64,000 bases of DNA from NCBI RefSeq assembly GCF_000517625.1, contig NZ_CP007055.1, positions 1,798,001 to 1,862,000 on the forward strand, given 5' to 3'. Numbering within the stretch: position 1 is the stretch's first letter; the number at the start of each line of letters is the position of its first letter. This DNA is from Halostagnicola larsenii XH-48. GTDB taxonomy: Archaea > Halobacteriota > Halobacteria > Halobacteriales > Natrialbaceae. Positions 8,649 through 17,037 of the stretch are shown here, piece by piece. Both the position numbers and the translations under genes were made by a program. The notes under the pieces were generated by a model that saw only the letters and a program-made list of their open reading frames with translations, was not told the DNA's origin and searched no databases.

Positions 8649-8702
8649 CGAAATTGACTCTTCAGGGCGAGGAAATAACGATGGCGGTTCGTACTGGGGC
8701 AC

Positions 8703-9338
8703 TCAATCCGACGCTCGGTTGCCGCCGTTTCGGTTTGCTCGAGACGGCGGTGGAACTTCGGAAATCGTCGGCTCCGGCGGGTCGGGGAGCACGCACCGGT
8801 CGAGTTCGCCGTTTACGTGCTCGTACTGCATCGGTTCGTTCGCGAGCGGATGCGCGGGATTTTGGTTGCTGTCGATTCGCGCGGCGCGAATCTCTGCGAA
8901 TCCGTTGACTCGAGCCCGAATGCCCCGCCAGTGATACTCCGTTTCTGGCGGGACCGAAAACGGCCGCGGCGGTTTCCGGTCGGGATGGTTCGTCGCCAGA
9001 ATCGCGTTGTTGACGTTGCTGGCGAGCGAATCGTGATCGATGAGAACGCCGACGCTTGCGTGTCGTGGAGCGCGGGCGGCCAGCACGTCGAGTCCGAGAT
9101 GTAACGCCCGATACTCGGCGACGTTGTTGTCCGGCGGGGTGTCAGTGGTCGCAACGCGTGCGACTCGAGTGCCGTCTCTCGTTTCGATCACTGCACCGAG
9201 CCCACCGCCCGTCTTTCGGAACGACCCGTCGGTCGCGACGTAGAAGTCGCGATGATGGGTTTTAGGTGGGTGTGCGATGTGAGGAGTCGGTGACTCGTCG
9301 AACAGGTCCCGCAATGCGGGGCGGCCGTGGGCGGCCAT
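8703..9338 (-). CDS. RNase H-fold protein with altered catalytic site
   Basis: A 211-residue protein with an RNase HI-type fold. The first strand DFYVATDGSFRKTGGGLGAVIE carries D37, NNVAEYRAL carries E75, and IDHDSLASNV carries D101/D103, matching the first three carboxylates. The usual final Asp, found in ADDLANEA of the RnhA at 59005-59598, is His here (NPAHPLANEP, H163). Substrate may still be RNA-DNA hybrid, but activity is uncertain. The N-terminal ~30 residues and Pro-rich C-terminal 30 are extensions. The gene has a TATA-like box at the leaderless distance. Confidence 0.75.
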   Translation of the reverse strand: MAAHGRPALRDLFDESPTPHIAHPPKTHHRDFYVATDGSFRKTGGGLGAVIETRDGTRVARVATTDTPPDNNVAEYRALHLGLDVLAARAPRHASVGVLIDHDSLASNVNNAILATNHPDRKPPRPFSVPPETEYHWRGIRARVNGFAEIRAARIDSNQNPAHPLANEPMQYEHVNGELDRCVLPDPPEPTISEVPPPSRANRNGGNRASD

Positions 9339-9360
9339 ACTCTCAGTTGGTCCTGTAGCT

Positions 9361-9370
9361 AACTTAAAGT
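9361..9370 (-). promoter_or_regulatory. TATA-like box for the RNase H-fold gene
   Basis: Reads ACTTTAAGTT on the minus strand, centred about 27 bp before the ATG at 9338; fits a leaderless promoter. Confidence 0.45.
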
Positions 9371-9394
9371 TTTGCCAGGTATCTGCCTGTGAAA

Positions 9395-9416
9395 TCTCGA
9401 CAGAACGCTGTTGAGA
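9395..9416. promoter_or_regulatory. inverted repeat between divergent genes
   Basis: TCTCGACAG and CTGTTGAGA form arms matching at eight of nine positions around AACG. It lies in the 171-bp divergent spacer between the RNase H-fold gene and the DMT transporter gene, and could be an operator or a transcript hairpin. Confidence 0.3.
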
Positions 9417-9509
9417 CGAGGAGATAAGTCGCGAATTGTGACATTATCTGACGGCAGCGCGAGCAGAAGGAAACGCAACGTATAGGATTCGAGAACGAAA
9501 AGTCGACTC

Positions 9510-10421
9510 GTGAGCCGGTCTCGTACCCTCCTGTTGTTCCTCCTGCTTTCGGTCCTCTGGGGGTCGGCGTTCGTCGCGATCAGCGCCGGGCTCTCACACT
9601 TCCCGCCGGTGTTGTACGCCGCACTGCGCTACGACATCGCGGGTCTCCTGATGCTCGGGTACGCCGCGTACGCCGCCGAGGACTGGATTCCGCGGGGGAG
9701 CCGCGAGTGGCAGGTCGTGGCTGTCGGCGCGGTGTTGCTCATCGCCAGCTATCACGCGTTTCTGTTCGTCGGCCAGCAACACACGACAGCGGCCGCGGCG
9801 GCGATTCTGGTCAGTCTCTCACCGGTTTTGACGACCGGATTCGCGCGGATGCTGTTTCCTGCGGACGCGCTCTCGCCGACTGGTATCGGCGGCGTCGTCC
9901 TCGGGCTTATCGGCGTCGCCATCATCGCCCAACCGGATCCGTCGGACCTGCTCGCGACCGACGTAATCGCGACGCTGCTGGTCTTTCTCGCCGCGACGTC
10001 GTTCGCGCTCGGCAGCGTTCTGACGCGGCGAATCGACGCCCCGATCGAAATCGAAACGATGGAAGCGTGGTCGATGCTCGGCGGCGCGCTCGTGATGCAC
10101 GTAGTGAGCCTCGCACTTCGAGAACCGATCGAGCCGTCCGCATGGACCCATCCCGAGGCTATCGGTGCGCTCGCATACCTCTCGATCGCCGCAAGCGCAG
10201 TCGGATTTTTGCTCTACTTCGAGTTACTCGAGCGCCTCGGTGCGGTCGAGATCAACATGGTCTCGTACGTCGCCCCGATCGTCGCCGCGGTGGTCGGCTG
10301 GCTCTACCTCGGCGAAGCGATCGATCCGGCCACAGCTCGCGGGTTTGCCTGCATCGCCACTGGCTTTCTCATCGTCAAACGAAAATCGATAGGGCGCGCT
10401 GTCACCACAATCGGTCGGTAA
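9510..10421 (+). CDS. EamA/DMT-superfamily transporter
   Basis: A 303-residue membrane protein with ten predicted helices in two EamA repeats, typical of drug/metabolite exporters (RhaT/YdcZ-like). The N-terminal signature LLSVLWGSAFVAISAGL and the second-repeat AFALGSVLTRR with AGSVGFLLYFELLERLGAVEINMVSY-like features are plain. It starts with GTG at 9510, since no ATG precedes the first helix. The exported compound, perhaps an amino acid or nucleotide metabolite, cannot be deduced. Its end almost abuts the convergent small membrane gene. Confidence 0.88.
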   Translation: MSRSRTLLLFLLLSVLWGSAFVAISAGLSHFPPVLYAALRYDIAGLLMLGYAAYAAEDWIPRGSREWQVVAVGAVLLIASYHAFLFVGQQHTTAAAAAILVSLSPVLTTGFARMLFPADALSPTGIGGVVLGLIGVAIIAQPDPSDLLATDVIATLLVFLAATSFALGSVLTRRIDAPIEIETMEAWSMLGGALVMHVVSLALREPIEPSAWTHPEAIGALAYLSIAASAVGFLLYFELLERLGAVEINMVSYVAPIVAAVVGWLYLGEAIDPATARGFACIATGFLIVKRKSIGRAVTTIGR

Positions 10422-10424
10422 GCG

Positions 10425-10703
10425 TCAGTGTTCGTCTTCGCTCCGGTAGGAATGCCCCACGTAGAGCGCCCCGAGATTGAGAACGAGCAGGCCGAGGAAG
10501 ATTCCGGTTTCCGTCCCGCTCGAGAGTCCCGTCACGAGCAACGGCACGTAGAAAAACGGCAAGACGATCGCCAGCCAAAAGCTCGTTACTCGAATCGGTT
10601 TCGCTATCGACGGGAAATAGCGCTCGAGCGTGTTCGCATCCTGTCCGTCGGTAGATTCGCCCCGCCCCGCAGTTCGGTGATCGTGTGATGATTGGTTCGA
10701 CAT
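10425..10703 (-). CDS. small two-helix membrane protein
   Basis: A 92-residue hypothetical protein with a hydrophilic N-terminal ~40 residues and two hydrophobic segments (about 41-60 and 66-83) followed by an acidic tail. No family is recognised. The gap to the convergent transporter gene is three bases, so the transcripts must overlap. Hydrophobic periodicity and tight packing argue that it is real. Confidence 0.6.
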   Translation of the reverse strand: MSNQSSHDHRTAGRGESTDGQDANTLERYFPSIAKPIRVTSFWLAIVLPFFYVPLLVTGLSSGTETGIFLGLLVLNLGALYVGHSYRSEDEH

Positions 10704-11059
10704 TACAATACCAGATGACAGGACCTACCCCGCTGTCGTGGAAATAGGGGGCCGATCGTCTCGAGAAGTTGCGGAGAATTCAGACGAATGTAGGCGAATG
10801 TAGCGTTCGTTGGCGATGGCTACCGACAAAAAACCGGACGAGTTGGCCCGGAGAGTGCCGCCCGCCCGTGACTGGGCCGATACTCGAGATCGCCGATCGG
10901 TCGGCGGACAATGGCTGCGTTCGCTCGCGAAACTGCGAGGTAATCAGTGATTACTCGAGATCGTAGCCGGCCCCTAACCATGATACGCAGCGCTGACGGC
11001 TCTGGAATCCGTGCCAGTACAGGCAAAAACCGCAACGGGCTCGAGGCCGGGCGATCGCG
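10704..11059. other. 356-bp intergenic region
   Basis: Lies between the start of the small membrane gene and the end of cdc48, both on the minus strand. I see no convincing ORF, tRNA or strong hairpin; it should hold the promoter of the small membrane gene and the 3' end of the cdc48 transcript. Confidence 0.5.
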
Positions 11060-13291
11060 TTACTGGAAGCCGATGCGACTGCCGCGACGACCCGTGCCCG
11101 GTTCGGTCACGCTGGAGCCGCCCGCGAAGTCTTCCTTGATCTGCTCGTAGTAGTCTAAGATGTCGTCGGTGATCGTCGGTCGAACGTTCTCCATGGCCTG
11201 TCTGAAGTGACGCATTTCGACGACATCGGCCTCGGTGTCCTCGCGAAGCGCTTCGATAGCCGCCTCGCGGCCGATCGACTCGAGGTCGCTGCCGACGTAG
11301 CCGTCCGTAATTTCGGCGATTTCCGCCAGACTGACGTCCGCCGCCAGCGGCGTATCCTCGGTGTGGATCTCGAGGATGCGCTCGCGCCCCTCGACATCAG
11401 GCTCGCCGATCATGACGAGCCGATCGAACCGACCTGATCGGAGCAACGCGGGGTCGATCATGTCCGGGCGGTTCGTCGCGCCGATGACCATCACGTTACC
11501 CATATCCTCGAGGCCGTCGAGTTCGGTCAGCAGCTGATTGACGACCCGTTCGGAGACGTTCGAGCCGACTTCGCCGCCCCGTCCGGGCGCGAGCGCGTCG
11601 AGTTCGTCGAAGAAGATCACCGTCGGGGAGACCTGCCGCGCTTTGCGGAAGGTCTGGCGGATCGCCTTCTCGGATTCGCCGACCCACTTCGAGAGGAGCT
11701 GTGGCCCGCGAACGGAGATGAAGTTCGCGTTGGTCTCGTTGGCCACGGCCTTCGCCATCAGGGTCTTGCCGGTGCCGGGCGGGCCGTACAGCAAGACGCC
11801 CGCCGGCGGATCGATGCCCATCCGCTCGAAGCGCTCTGCGTTGTTCAGCGGCCACTCGACTGATTCCTGGACCTGATCTTTGGCCTCGTGGAGGCCGCCG
11901 ACATCGTCCCAGGAGATCTTCGGTAACTCGACGAGGACCTCCCGCATCGCCGAGGGCTCGACCTCGTTGAGCGCGCCGCTGAAGTCGTCGCGTTTGACGA
12001 TCATCCGATCGATCAGGCTCGGCGGGATGTCCTCCTCGTCGAGGTCGATCTCGGGGAGGTATCGTCGAAGCGCTTTCATCGCGGCTTCCTTGGTCAGGCT
12101 CTCGATGTCCGCGCCGACGAAGCCGTGGGTTTCGTCCGCCAGGTGCGAGAGGCTGACGTCGTCGGAGAGGGGCATCCCACGCGTGTGGATCTGTAGGATT
12201 TCCTCGCGACCGACTTCGTCCGGGACGCCGATTTCGATCTCCCGGTCGAACCGACCGGGGCGGCGCAGTGCCGGATCGACCGAATCGACGCGGTTCGTCG
12301 CGGCGATGACGATGACCTGCCCGCGAGCCTCGAGGCCGTCCATCATCGTCAACAGCTGTGCGACGACGCGGCGTTCGACCTCGCCCGTGACGTCCTCGCG
12401 TTTGGGCGCGATGGAGTCGAGTTCGTCGATGAAGATGATCGCGGGCGATTCCTCGCTCGCGTCCTCGAAGATCTCGCGCAACTGCTGTTCGGATTCGCCG
12501 TAGTATTTCGAGATGATCTCCGGGCCCGCGATAGAGAAGAAACTCGCGGAGGTTTCGTTGGCGACCGCTTTCGCGAGGAGGGTCTTTCCGGTCCCGGGCG
12601 GTCCGTGGAGCAACACCCCCTGTGGCGGCTCGATCCCCAGTTTCTTGAAGATCTGCGGGTGTTTCATCGGCAACTCGACCATCTCGCGGACCCGCTGGAT
12701 CTCGCTTTGGAGGCCGCCGATATCCTCGTAGGTGATTCCACCGCCGGTTTTCTCGAAGCCCGAGATGGGCTCTTCTCGGAGTTCCACGTCAGTATCCTCC
12801 GTGATCAGGACGACGCCTTCTGGTTCGGTCTCGACGGCGATGAGGGGGATCGCCTGTCCCGGTGATCGCATGAACGGGTGGTTCGTCGAGGACATGACCG
12901 GGACGATATCCTTGCCGACGACCGGTCGTTTCAGAATCTGGCGTTTGACCATGCCCGCGGCGTCGGAACCGAACTGAACCGATGCCTCTTCGGGCGGCGC
13001 GAGGACGAGTTTGTTCGCCTTCGTCGCCTCCGCCTTCCGAATCGTCACTCGTTCGCCGATACCCACGTCGGCGTTCTGGCGCGTGAAGCCGTCGATTCGG
13101 ACGGTATCCGTATTCCAATCCTGCCGGTCCGCGCGCCACACCTTCGCGGCGGTCGTGTCCGCACCTTCTATTTCGATGATGTCGCCCGGACTGAGCTTGA
13201 GATGCAACAGCGTGTCCGGATCGAGTCGGGCGATACCGCGCCCCGAATCGTTCGGGTACGCTTTCGCAACCTCGAGTTGAACTTCGTTCAT
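11060..13291 (-). CDS. cdc48: CDC48/VCP-type AAA+ ATPase
   Basis: A 743-residue p97-like unfoldase with the N-terminal double-psi barrel/CDC48_2 region (1-180) and two AAA modules. Walker A GPPGTGKT is at 230-237 and 503-510; Walker B is FIDELDSI near 288 and FFDELDAL near 561; arginine fingers are in RRPGRFDR and RSGRFDR. It pulls substrates from complexes and feeds the proteasome or other proteases. The C-terminus ends GFQ, lacking a classical HbYX proteasome-docking tyrosine. Haloarchaea have several paralogues. The gene is divergent from larC across 238 bp. Confidence 0.96.
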   Translation of the reverse strand: MNEVQLEVAKAYPNDSGRGIARLDPDTLLHLKLSPGDIIEIEGADTTAAKVWRADRQDWNTDTVRIDGFTRQNADVGIGERVTIRKAEATKANKLVLAPPEEASVQFGSDAAGMVKRQILKRPVVGKDIVPVMSSTNHPFMRSPGQAIPLIAVETEPEGVVLITEDTDVELREEPISGFEKTGGGITYEDIGGLQSEIQRVREMVELPMKHPQIFKKLGIEPPQGVLLHGPPGTGKTLLAKAVANETSASFFSIAGPEIISKYYGESEQQLREIFEDASEESPAIIFIDELDSIAPKREDVTGEVERRVVAQLLTMMDGLEARGQVIVIAATNRVDSVDPALRRPGRFDREIEIGVPDEVGREEILQIHTRGMPLSDDVSLSHLADETHGFVGADIESLTKEAAMKALRRYLPEIDLDEEDIPPSLIDRMIVKRDDFSGALNEVEPSAMREVLVELPKISWDDVGGLHEAKDQVQESVEWPLNNAERFERMGIDPPAGVLLYGPPGTGKTLMAKAVANETNANFISVRGPQLLSKWVGESEKAIRQTFRKARQVSPTVIFFDELDALAPGRGGEVGSNVSERVVNQLLTELDGLEDMGNVMVIGATNRPDMIDPALLRSGRFDRLVMIGEPDVEGRERILEIHTEDTPLAADVSLAEIAEITDGYVGSDLESIGREAAIEALREDTEADVVEMRHFRQAMENVRPTITDDILDYYEQIKEDFAGGSSVTEPGTGRRGSRIGFQ

Positions 13292-13429
13292 ATTTCGGAA
13301 TGGACGGCGTTGTCTGTAACTCCGGTACGTGATCGGATAGGTTTTGTGCTCGTGTGAGGAGCTACTGTGAGCGGGTGCCCCACCATGCTACTTTCTAACA
13401 CATGATCGTCGGACAGGGAGGTACATAGA

Positions 13430-13445
13430 TGTACCGGCGTCGTCC
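13430..13445. promoter_or_regulatory. perfect palindromic operator candidate
   Basis: GGTACAT-AG-ATGTACC: 7-bp arms with a 2-bp spacer, about 85-100 bp upstream of the larC ATG and about 140 bp upstream of cdc48. It has the symmetry of a homodimeric regulator site. It could serve either divergent gene. Confidence 0.4.
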
Positions 13446-13529
13446 GATTTCGCCGTCATAACGTCCCTCTCGAGACCCTGTCGCGCGGAAGAACGAGGAC
13501 TTTTGGTGGAGCCTACCGCCCTCGTAGAC

Positions 13530-14942
13530 ATGACACTCCTGGCGTTCGACGGTCGAATGGGTGCCAGCGGCGATATGCTCCTCGCCGCCCTTCTCGACGC
13601 CGGCGGGGACCCGACGGTCCTCGAGCCAGTCGAAGACGCGCTGTCTCTTGAGTACCGAATCGACGAGACGACGAAGTGTGGAATCACCGCGACGACGGTG
13701 GACGTGGTATTGACCGACTACCAGGACGAAACGGACTCCGAAGCGGGTCTCGAGGGGGTCGACGATCACAGCCACGGCGGCGACAACAACGATCGCGATG
13801 GCAGCGGTCACAGCCACGACGACAACAGCAACGGTCACGACGGCGGCAGTCACACCCACGACGGTGACGGCAACAGCCATGCCAATCACGAGCACAGCCA
13901 CGACCACGGCGACGACGCGACTCACGCCGAGGGCCACGGCCCGCATCGTAGCTACCTCGAGGTCTGCGAAATCGTCGAGGAGATGGGCCTCGACGCGGCA
14001 GTCGAACGCGACGCGCTTGCCATCTTCGAACTGCTGGGCGAAGCGGAAGCGAGCGTCCACGGCGAGAACCTCGAGGAGATCCACTTCCACGAGGTCGGAG
14101 CCGACGATGCCATCGCGGACGTCGTGGGGGCCGTCCTGTTGCTCTCCGATCTCGAGCCCGACCGCGTCGTCACCACGCCGCTTGCGACCGGCGGCGGAAC
14201 GGTCTCGATGAGCCACGGCCGGTATCCGGTTCCGACCCCGGCGGTCGTCGAACTCGCCGAGCGCGCTGACTGGTCGCTTCGGGGCGGACCGGTCGAAACC
14301 GAATTACTCACTCCAACGGGGGCGGCGATTCTCGGCCACGTCGCCGAGGGTGTCGATTCGCTCCCCTCGCTCTCGCTCGAGGAGTCCGGCTACGGCGCCG
14401 GCGGCTACGATCTGGACCCGCACCCGAACGTCCTCCGCGCACTGGTCGGCGAGGCCGACGCCGCGGGCCCGCTCGTGCGCGACGACATCACGGTCCTCGA
14501 GACGAACCTCGACGACGCGACGCCGGAAGTGCTGGGCGGACTGCAGGAAACGCTCACTGAGGCGGGCGCTCGAGACGTCTCGATCCTTCCCGCGACGATG
14601 AAAAAGTCCCGCCCCGGTCACCTCGTGAAGGTCATCTGCAAACCCGAGAACCGCGAGCGCGTGACCCGAGCGCTGGCCGAGGAAACCGGAACGCTCGGCA
14701 TCCGCGAAACGGGGGCGACCCACCGGTGGATCGCCAACCGGGAGTTCGAAACCGTCGCGCTCGAGCGCGACGGAGACCGCTACGAGGTCGGCGTGAAAAT
14801 CGCGAGCGACGCGGACGGGGCCGTCTACGACGTGAGCGCGGAGTACGACGACGCGGCGGCGGTGGCCCTCGAGACCCGGTGGTCGGTTCGGGAGGTGCTT
14901 CGACGCGCGGAAGAAAAGGGGCGAGAATCGCTCGAGGAGTGA
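13530..14942 (+). CDS. larC: nickel pincer cofactor biosynthesis protein LarC (single-ORF form)
   Basis: A 470-residue LarC, which inserts nickel into the pyridinium dithiocarboxylate mononucleotide to make the nickel-pincer cofactor of lactate racemase-type enzymes. The N-terminal domain starts FDGRMGASGDMLLAALLDAGG; LEEIHFHEVGADDAIADVVG and PTPAVVELA follow; the C-terminal LarC2 region has LETNLDDATPEVLGGLQETL and MKKSRPGHLVKVIC. In lactobacilli the two halves need a programmed frameshift; here they are one continuous frame. Residues about 80-139 form a His/Asp/Gly-rich insert, probably a metal reservoir. No larA, larB or larE gene is in the window. ATG 13530 begins MTLLAFDG; a TATA-like ACTTTTGG lies about 27 bp upstream. 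Confidence 0.93.
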   Translation: MTLLAFDGRMGASGDMLLAALLDAGGDPTVLEPVEDALSLEYRIDETTKCGITATTVDVVLTDYQDETDSEAGLEGVDDHSHGGDNNDRDGSGHSHDDNSNGHDGGSHTHDGDGNSHANHEHSHDHGDDATHAEGHGPHRSYLEVCEIVEEMGLDAAVERDALAIFELLGEAEASVHGENLEEIHFHEVGADDAIADVVGAVLLLSDLEPDRVVTTPLATGGGTVSMSHGRYPVPTPAVVELAERADWSLRGGPVETELLTPTGAAILGHVAEGVDSLPSLSLEESGYGAGGYDLDPHPNVLRALVGEADAAGPLVRDDITVLETNLDDATPEVLGGLQETLTEAGARDVSILPATMKKSRPGHLVKVICKPENRERVTRALAEETGTLGIRETGATHRWIANREFETVALERDGDRYEVGVKIASDADGAVYDVSAEYDDAAAVALETRWSVREVLRRAEEKGRESLEE

Positions 14943-14976
14943 GAGCCGGTACTAATTACCCGGTACTGACGTTTCA

Positions 14977-15525
14977 CTACTCAGTACTGACGTTGACTTC
15001 CCCGTCCTCGCCGTCTTCGCCGTCTTCGGCGACGGTGTCTCCTCGATCGATATCGACGTGTTCCTCGCCGGTCACGACCGTACTGCTCTGGTTCGTGGAC
15101 GTGTGCTGGCTCGTCGAACCGTTCGACTCGGTGCTCTGCGACGAGGTGCTCGTCGCGACACTGTGGGAGACGACGCGCTCGTCTTCCGTATCCCAGACGA
15201 TCGTCCGTACCGTCGAGGTGACGGTGGTTCCGTCGTCGCTCGATTCGTTCGTCTCGATGGTAATGTTCAGCATGGACTCGTTTTCCACTTCTTCGCACTC
15301 GATCTCGGCGTCTTCGGGCAGTTCGTCGACGGAGACGTTGGCATCGATGGATTCGTTCGACGCGTTGAGCGCGTCGTAGCACTCGTCGCTCAGATTCATT
15401 TCGTTCTCACTATGGGTATCATCACCTGTCGAGTTGTTGATTCCGGAGACAGCGACAATACCAACACCTGCTATCACTACTACGCAGACGACCAGTATCA
15501 CTCCTGTCGTTGGTATTCGGTTCAT
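14977..15525 (-). CDS. secreted or membrane-anchored Ser/Thr/Asn-rich protein
   Basis: A 182-residue exported protein of unknown family. Residues about 8-27 are strongly hydrophobic (VILVVCVVVIAGVGIVAV) and could be a signal peptide or N-terminal anchor. The rest is acidic, with two cysteines (in DECYDALN and ECEEVENES) and many N-x-S/T glycosylation sequons (NSS-, NES-, NVS-, NQSS-like). The C-terminus is low complexity and ends with DGEDGEDGEV repeats. It is the first of three consecutive exported proteins, and its start is followed on the same strand by the curli-like companion gene's upstream unit. Confidence 0.62.
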   Translation of the reverse strand: MNRIPTTGVILVVCVVVIAGVGIVAVSGINNSTGDDTHSENEMNLSDECYDALNASNESIDANVSVDELPEDAEIECEEVENESMLNITIETNESSDDGTTVTSTVRTIVWDTEDERVVSHSVATSTSSQSTESNGSTSQHTSTNQSSTVVTGEEHVDIDRGDTVAEDGEDGEDGEVNVSTE

Positions 15526-15705
15526 TGATCAGTGGCTGGATCAGCTATCAACGCTGCCCGTTGAAAGTATTTTTATTGATTTTACGTACTATAGGAATTG
15601 TTTACATGTCTCTCGAGTAGTGGTGTGATCTGATTGTACGCTAAAAAATTGAAGGTGAGTAGAACGCGGGTCGATTCCCGCTTAGCAGCGTTCTGTCAGC
15701 TGAGT

Positions 15706-16314
15706 TTACACTTCGATGTCGAGCTCGAGCAGCTCTATAATCTCGTCAAGGGAATCCTGAATACCAGTGAGGTCAGTAGTTCCGTCATCTCCACCATCGT
15801 CAGCTCCGCCATCGTCAGCTCCACCATCTTCAACGGTGGTTTCCTCTTCGAATTCCTGCTCGGCCTCGACATCAGCGTCGCCGCCGTCGCCGCCGTCGCC
15901 GGCGTTGGCGTCACCGCTGACGTCGCCGACTTCAGCCGAGGAGTCAGCGTAGCCAGTCTGTTCCTGTGCGTTCTGCTGGTTCACGTTCTGGAACTGGCTC
16001 GGTCCAGCGTCCCCACCATCGTCGTACTTGTTGTGGTCGGGGTTGTCAGCAGGACTCGAACTGCTCGCTGCCTGCGTGTTGGAGTTCGAAGCATCCTGCT
16101 CTTGGTCAACGATTGCTGGACCGGTTTCGACGTCTACGTTGTGGCCCTCGTGCGTCGCATCGCCGCCGTCGCCGCCGTCGCCGCCAACTCCGACACCGAT
16201 ATTGTTGGCGGATTCATTGGTGTCGTTCTGTGCCGCTGCTGTCCCGGCGAACCCCATGAACATGAGGCTGCCGACCAGTGCGAATACCATCAGCGCTGTG
16301 AATGTGCGTTTCAT
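15706..16314 (-). CDS. secreted Gln/Asn-rich protein with curlin-like half-repeats
   Basis: A 202-residue protein with a clear Sec-type signal peptide (MKRTFTALMVFALVGSLMFMGF...AAAQ, cleavage near 28). The mature part has GGDGGD tracts and two segments, DQEQDASNSNTQAA and QFQNVNQQNAQEQTGYA, matching the Q-x2-Q-x-N-x-N-x-Q pattern of the large protein at 17038-18567. The C-terminus has acidic, Gly-rich repeats (GGADDGGADDGG) and a hydrophobic amphipathic helix (LDEIIELLELDIEV). By analogy with curli, it could be a minor subunit, nucleator or anchor; that is inference. It is divergent from the larger gene across 723 bp. Confidence 0.65.
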   Translation of the reverse strand: MKRTFTALMVFALVGSLMFMGFAGTAAAQNDTNESANNIGVGVGGDGGDGGDATHEGHNVDVETGPAIVDQEQDASNSNTQAASSSSPADNPDHNKYDDGGDAGPSQFQNVNQQNAQEQTGYADSSAEVGDVSGDANAGDGGDGGDADVEAEQEFEEETTVEDGGADDGGADDGGDDGTTDLTGIQDSLDEIIELLELDIEV

Positions 16315-17037
16315 ATTTGGTTAGTGCATCGTCCGGGCATACACGCGCGGACCGCCGAAACCGGGTCGTCACCAGCGCACCGCGTTTCTGGATTCGGCAC
16401 CAGTCTCGAGTGCGCGGTTCCTCGCGGGATCTCGACCGATCCGAGCGATGCCACGGCGCGTTGCCCGGTTGGTTCCGACCATCAGCGCCCGTATTAACCC
16501 GAATTACAGTTTCAATGATCTATTGTCGATTGTGTGGCCGTTCGACCAACGTTACATTTGCTTTCGAAGTTGTCAGTCACTGTATCACCAATTTATCGTC
16601 GGAACGGACAGCCTATCGACAATTTCGCGTCTATATCTCGTGCTTACTCCCGCGGTGTAGTCGGCGTAATCTCGCATACACACGGTCCGAAACAGGTGTC
16701 GGTCCGGTTTTCAAGACTGTTCCTCAATCCGGTGGGTCACTGACTCGTGGATGTTACCGCCTACGTTCTCGAGACGGTGAACGAAACGGGCGGAATTCGG
16801 CGTGTTTTCGTCTGTCACACCGTCTCGGAACCGCCTAACCCGGACGATTTCGCCGGTAGTAGTCACCTTCGTAACCGGCCCAAAACTCGAGCGGCGCGCT
16901 CGGGGCGGTAACGACCTTGTTCTCTATTACAACCTACAGATAACAAAGACACTATTCGGAAAATGATGGTTCGCACCGTGAAGATGCAGTAAGAAAAGAC
17001 CCTCACAGGGCATTTGAAACGATAACAAAAATACACG
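16315..17037. other. 723-bp divergent intergenic region between two Gln/Asn-rich surface proteins
   Basis: More AT-rich than its surroundings. The open frames here have atypical composition and I accept none as a gene. It must hold promoters for both divergent genes; the AT-rich run GATAACAAAAATACAC ends next to the ATG at 17038. The length leaves room for several operators or a non-coding RNA, but I see no strong palindrome. Confidence 0.5.

Noticed and set aside
15890-16200. short tandem repeats suggesting a CRISPR or satellite
   Set aside because: They are GGC-GAC codon repeats coding for GGDGGD in the secreted protein, with no constant-length spacers.
16302-16838. 178-codon open frame in the divergent intergenic region
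   Set aside because: Composition is atypical (Arg/Ser/Cys-rich, few acidic residues) for a haloarchaeal protein, and it overlaps the start of the 15706-16314 gene.
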